Shown: positions 63,597-64,000 of the stretch, one piece after another
How positions within the stretch are numbered: position 1 is the stretch's first letter
How the letters are laid out: each line of letters starts with the position of its first letter
Source of the DNA: Martinezella rhizogenes
GTDB lineage: Bacteria; Pseudomonadota; Alphaproteobacteria; Rhizobiales; Rhizobiaceae
NCBI GenBank assembly: GCA_013322215.1
Contig: JAAMEZ010000032.1
Location: forward strand, 62,001 to 126,000
Length of the DNA stretch: 64,000 nucleotides
Reading direction: 5' to 3'
Notes under the pieces: generated by a model
Databases searched by the model: none
What the model saw: the letters and a program-made list of their open reading frames with translations, nothing else
What the model was told of the DNA's origin: nothing
Made by a program: the position numbers and the translations under genes

Positions 63597-64000
63597 ATGG
63601 CGCATCCTTTGCCATGTTTCGATGACAATGATGAAACATTGACACCCGAAGAGCGAAGAAAATGGATCGCCGTGCTACCACTTGGCGCCTATGAGCAACA
63701 CGGCCCGCATCTGCCGTTCGAAACCGACGCGCTCATCGCCGAGGGAATCGCCTCACGCCTCAAGGTTGCCGTGCCGGCAAATCTACCCGTCACCTTCCTT
63801 TCCGTCGAGCCTGTCGGCTATTCCGTCGAACATATGGATGTTGCCGGCACGAAGACATTGACCTTCAACGAAGCGATCGAGCGCTGGCTTGCCATAGCTG
63901 AGCGGCTAAATGGCCTCGGCATCCGTAAATTCGTCATGCTGAACGCTCACGGCGGCAATTCTCCGCTGATGACCATCGTCGTAACGGAAGCGCGCATGCG
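63597..64000 (+). CDS. Creatininase-family amidohydrolase, N-terminal part; cut by window end
   Basis: The first 134 codons of a metal-dependent amidohydrolase. VLPLGAYEQHGPHLPFETDA carries the metal-binding Glu, His and Asp of the family, and NAHGGNSPL follows near the end of the window. The ATG at 63597 follows AAGAGG. Family members include creatinine amidohydrolase, MftE and formamide-releasing enzymes, so the reaction cannot be assigned from this part. It is divergent from marR by 86 bases. Confidence 0.88.
   Translation, partial: MAHPLPCFDDNDETLTPEERRKWIAVLPLGAYEQHGPHLPFETDALIAEGIASRLKVAVPANLPVTFLSVEPVGYSVEHMDVAGTKTLTFNEAIERWLAIAERLNGLGIRKFVMLNAHGGNSPLMTIVVTEARM

Overview
The window looks like chromosomal DNA of a fast-growing rhizobium (Alphaproteobacteria, Rhizobiaceae, most likely genus Rhizobium). 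The basis is GC-rich coding sequence with long antisense open frames, a MloK1-type cyclic-nucleotide-gated K+ channel, a CpdR cell-cycle receiver protein, a soxBDAG sarcosine oxidase operon, a glgPBCA-pgm-glgX operon, a split pntAA/pntAB/pntB transhydrogenase, CTTGAC-type promoters and abundant Rhizobiales-style intergenic repeats. The assignment rests on recognised protein families and synteny and was not checked by a database search. No insertion sequence, prophage, integrase or CRISPR array was seen.

Layout. 1-2800: 5' part of gltB (minus). 3.3-6.8 kb: threonine aldolase, a LysR regulator and a divergent bile-acid-symporter-like permease. 6.8-7.8 kb: an hsp20 gene with a heat-shock promoter and a probable ROSE RNA thermometer, then a probable orphan small RNA on the plus strand. 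7.8-15.9 kb: DUF2000 protein and divergent Lrp/AsnC regulator, MloK1-like channel, lysophospholipase-like hydrolase, hisN, a second probable small RNA with anti-Shine-Dalgarno motifs, N-formylglutamate amidohydrolase, cpdR, tRNA-Val(GAC) and four small unknown proteins. 16-19 kb: TerC-like DUF475 membrane protein behind a long structured leader, and manC. 19.2-25.9 kb: a three-gene cluster of two transglutaminase-like proteins around a circularly permuted ATP-grasp/alpha-E protein; this is the best candidate for a poorly described system. 26-27.3 kb: an orphan TadG-like protein with a von Willebrand A domain.

27.5-38.8 kb: the glycogen operon. Phosphorylase, branching enzyme, ADP-glucose pyrophosphorylase, synthase and phosphoglucomutase are tightly packed; the debranching enzyme follows a palindromic repeat block. 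38.8-45.4 kb: MaoC dehydratase, an AT-rich unknown gene, and the sarcosine oxidase operon (soxB, a small exported protein, soxD, soxA, soxG). 45.5-52.3 kb: small exported protein, rpsU, a TPR lipoprotein, an FAD oxidoreductase, an HWE-type histidine kinase, and an ECF42-type sigma factor with its YCII/DGPF partner behind a probable autoregulated promoter. 52.4-55.7 kb: pntB, pntAB, pntAA and an aa3-type oxidase subunit IV. 55.9-64 kb: a GGDEF-EAL protein with a degenerate GGDEF site, an orphan TakP-like TRAP binding protein, a class I amidotransferase (PuuD-like), a 2-hydroxyacid dehydrogenase, LacI and MarR regulators, and the start of a creatininase-family amidohydrolase cut by the window end.

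Cooperation. The glg genes interconvert glucose-1-phosphate and glycogen. The sox genes oxidise sarcosine to glycine and feed one-carbon units to folate. PntAA/AB/B couples NADPH formation to the proton gradient. The ATP-grasp/alpha-E/transglutaminase set is predicted from its families to make and cut amide bonds on an unknown substrate.
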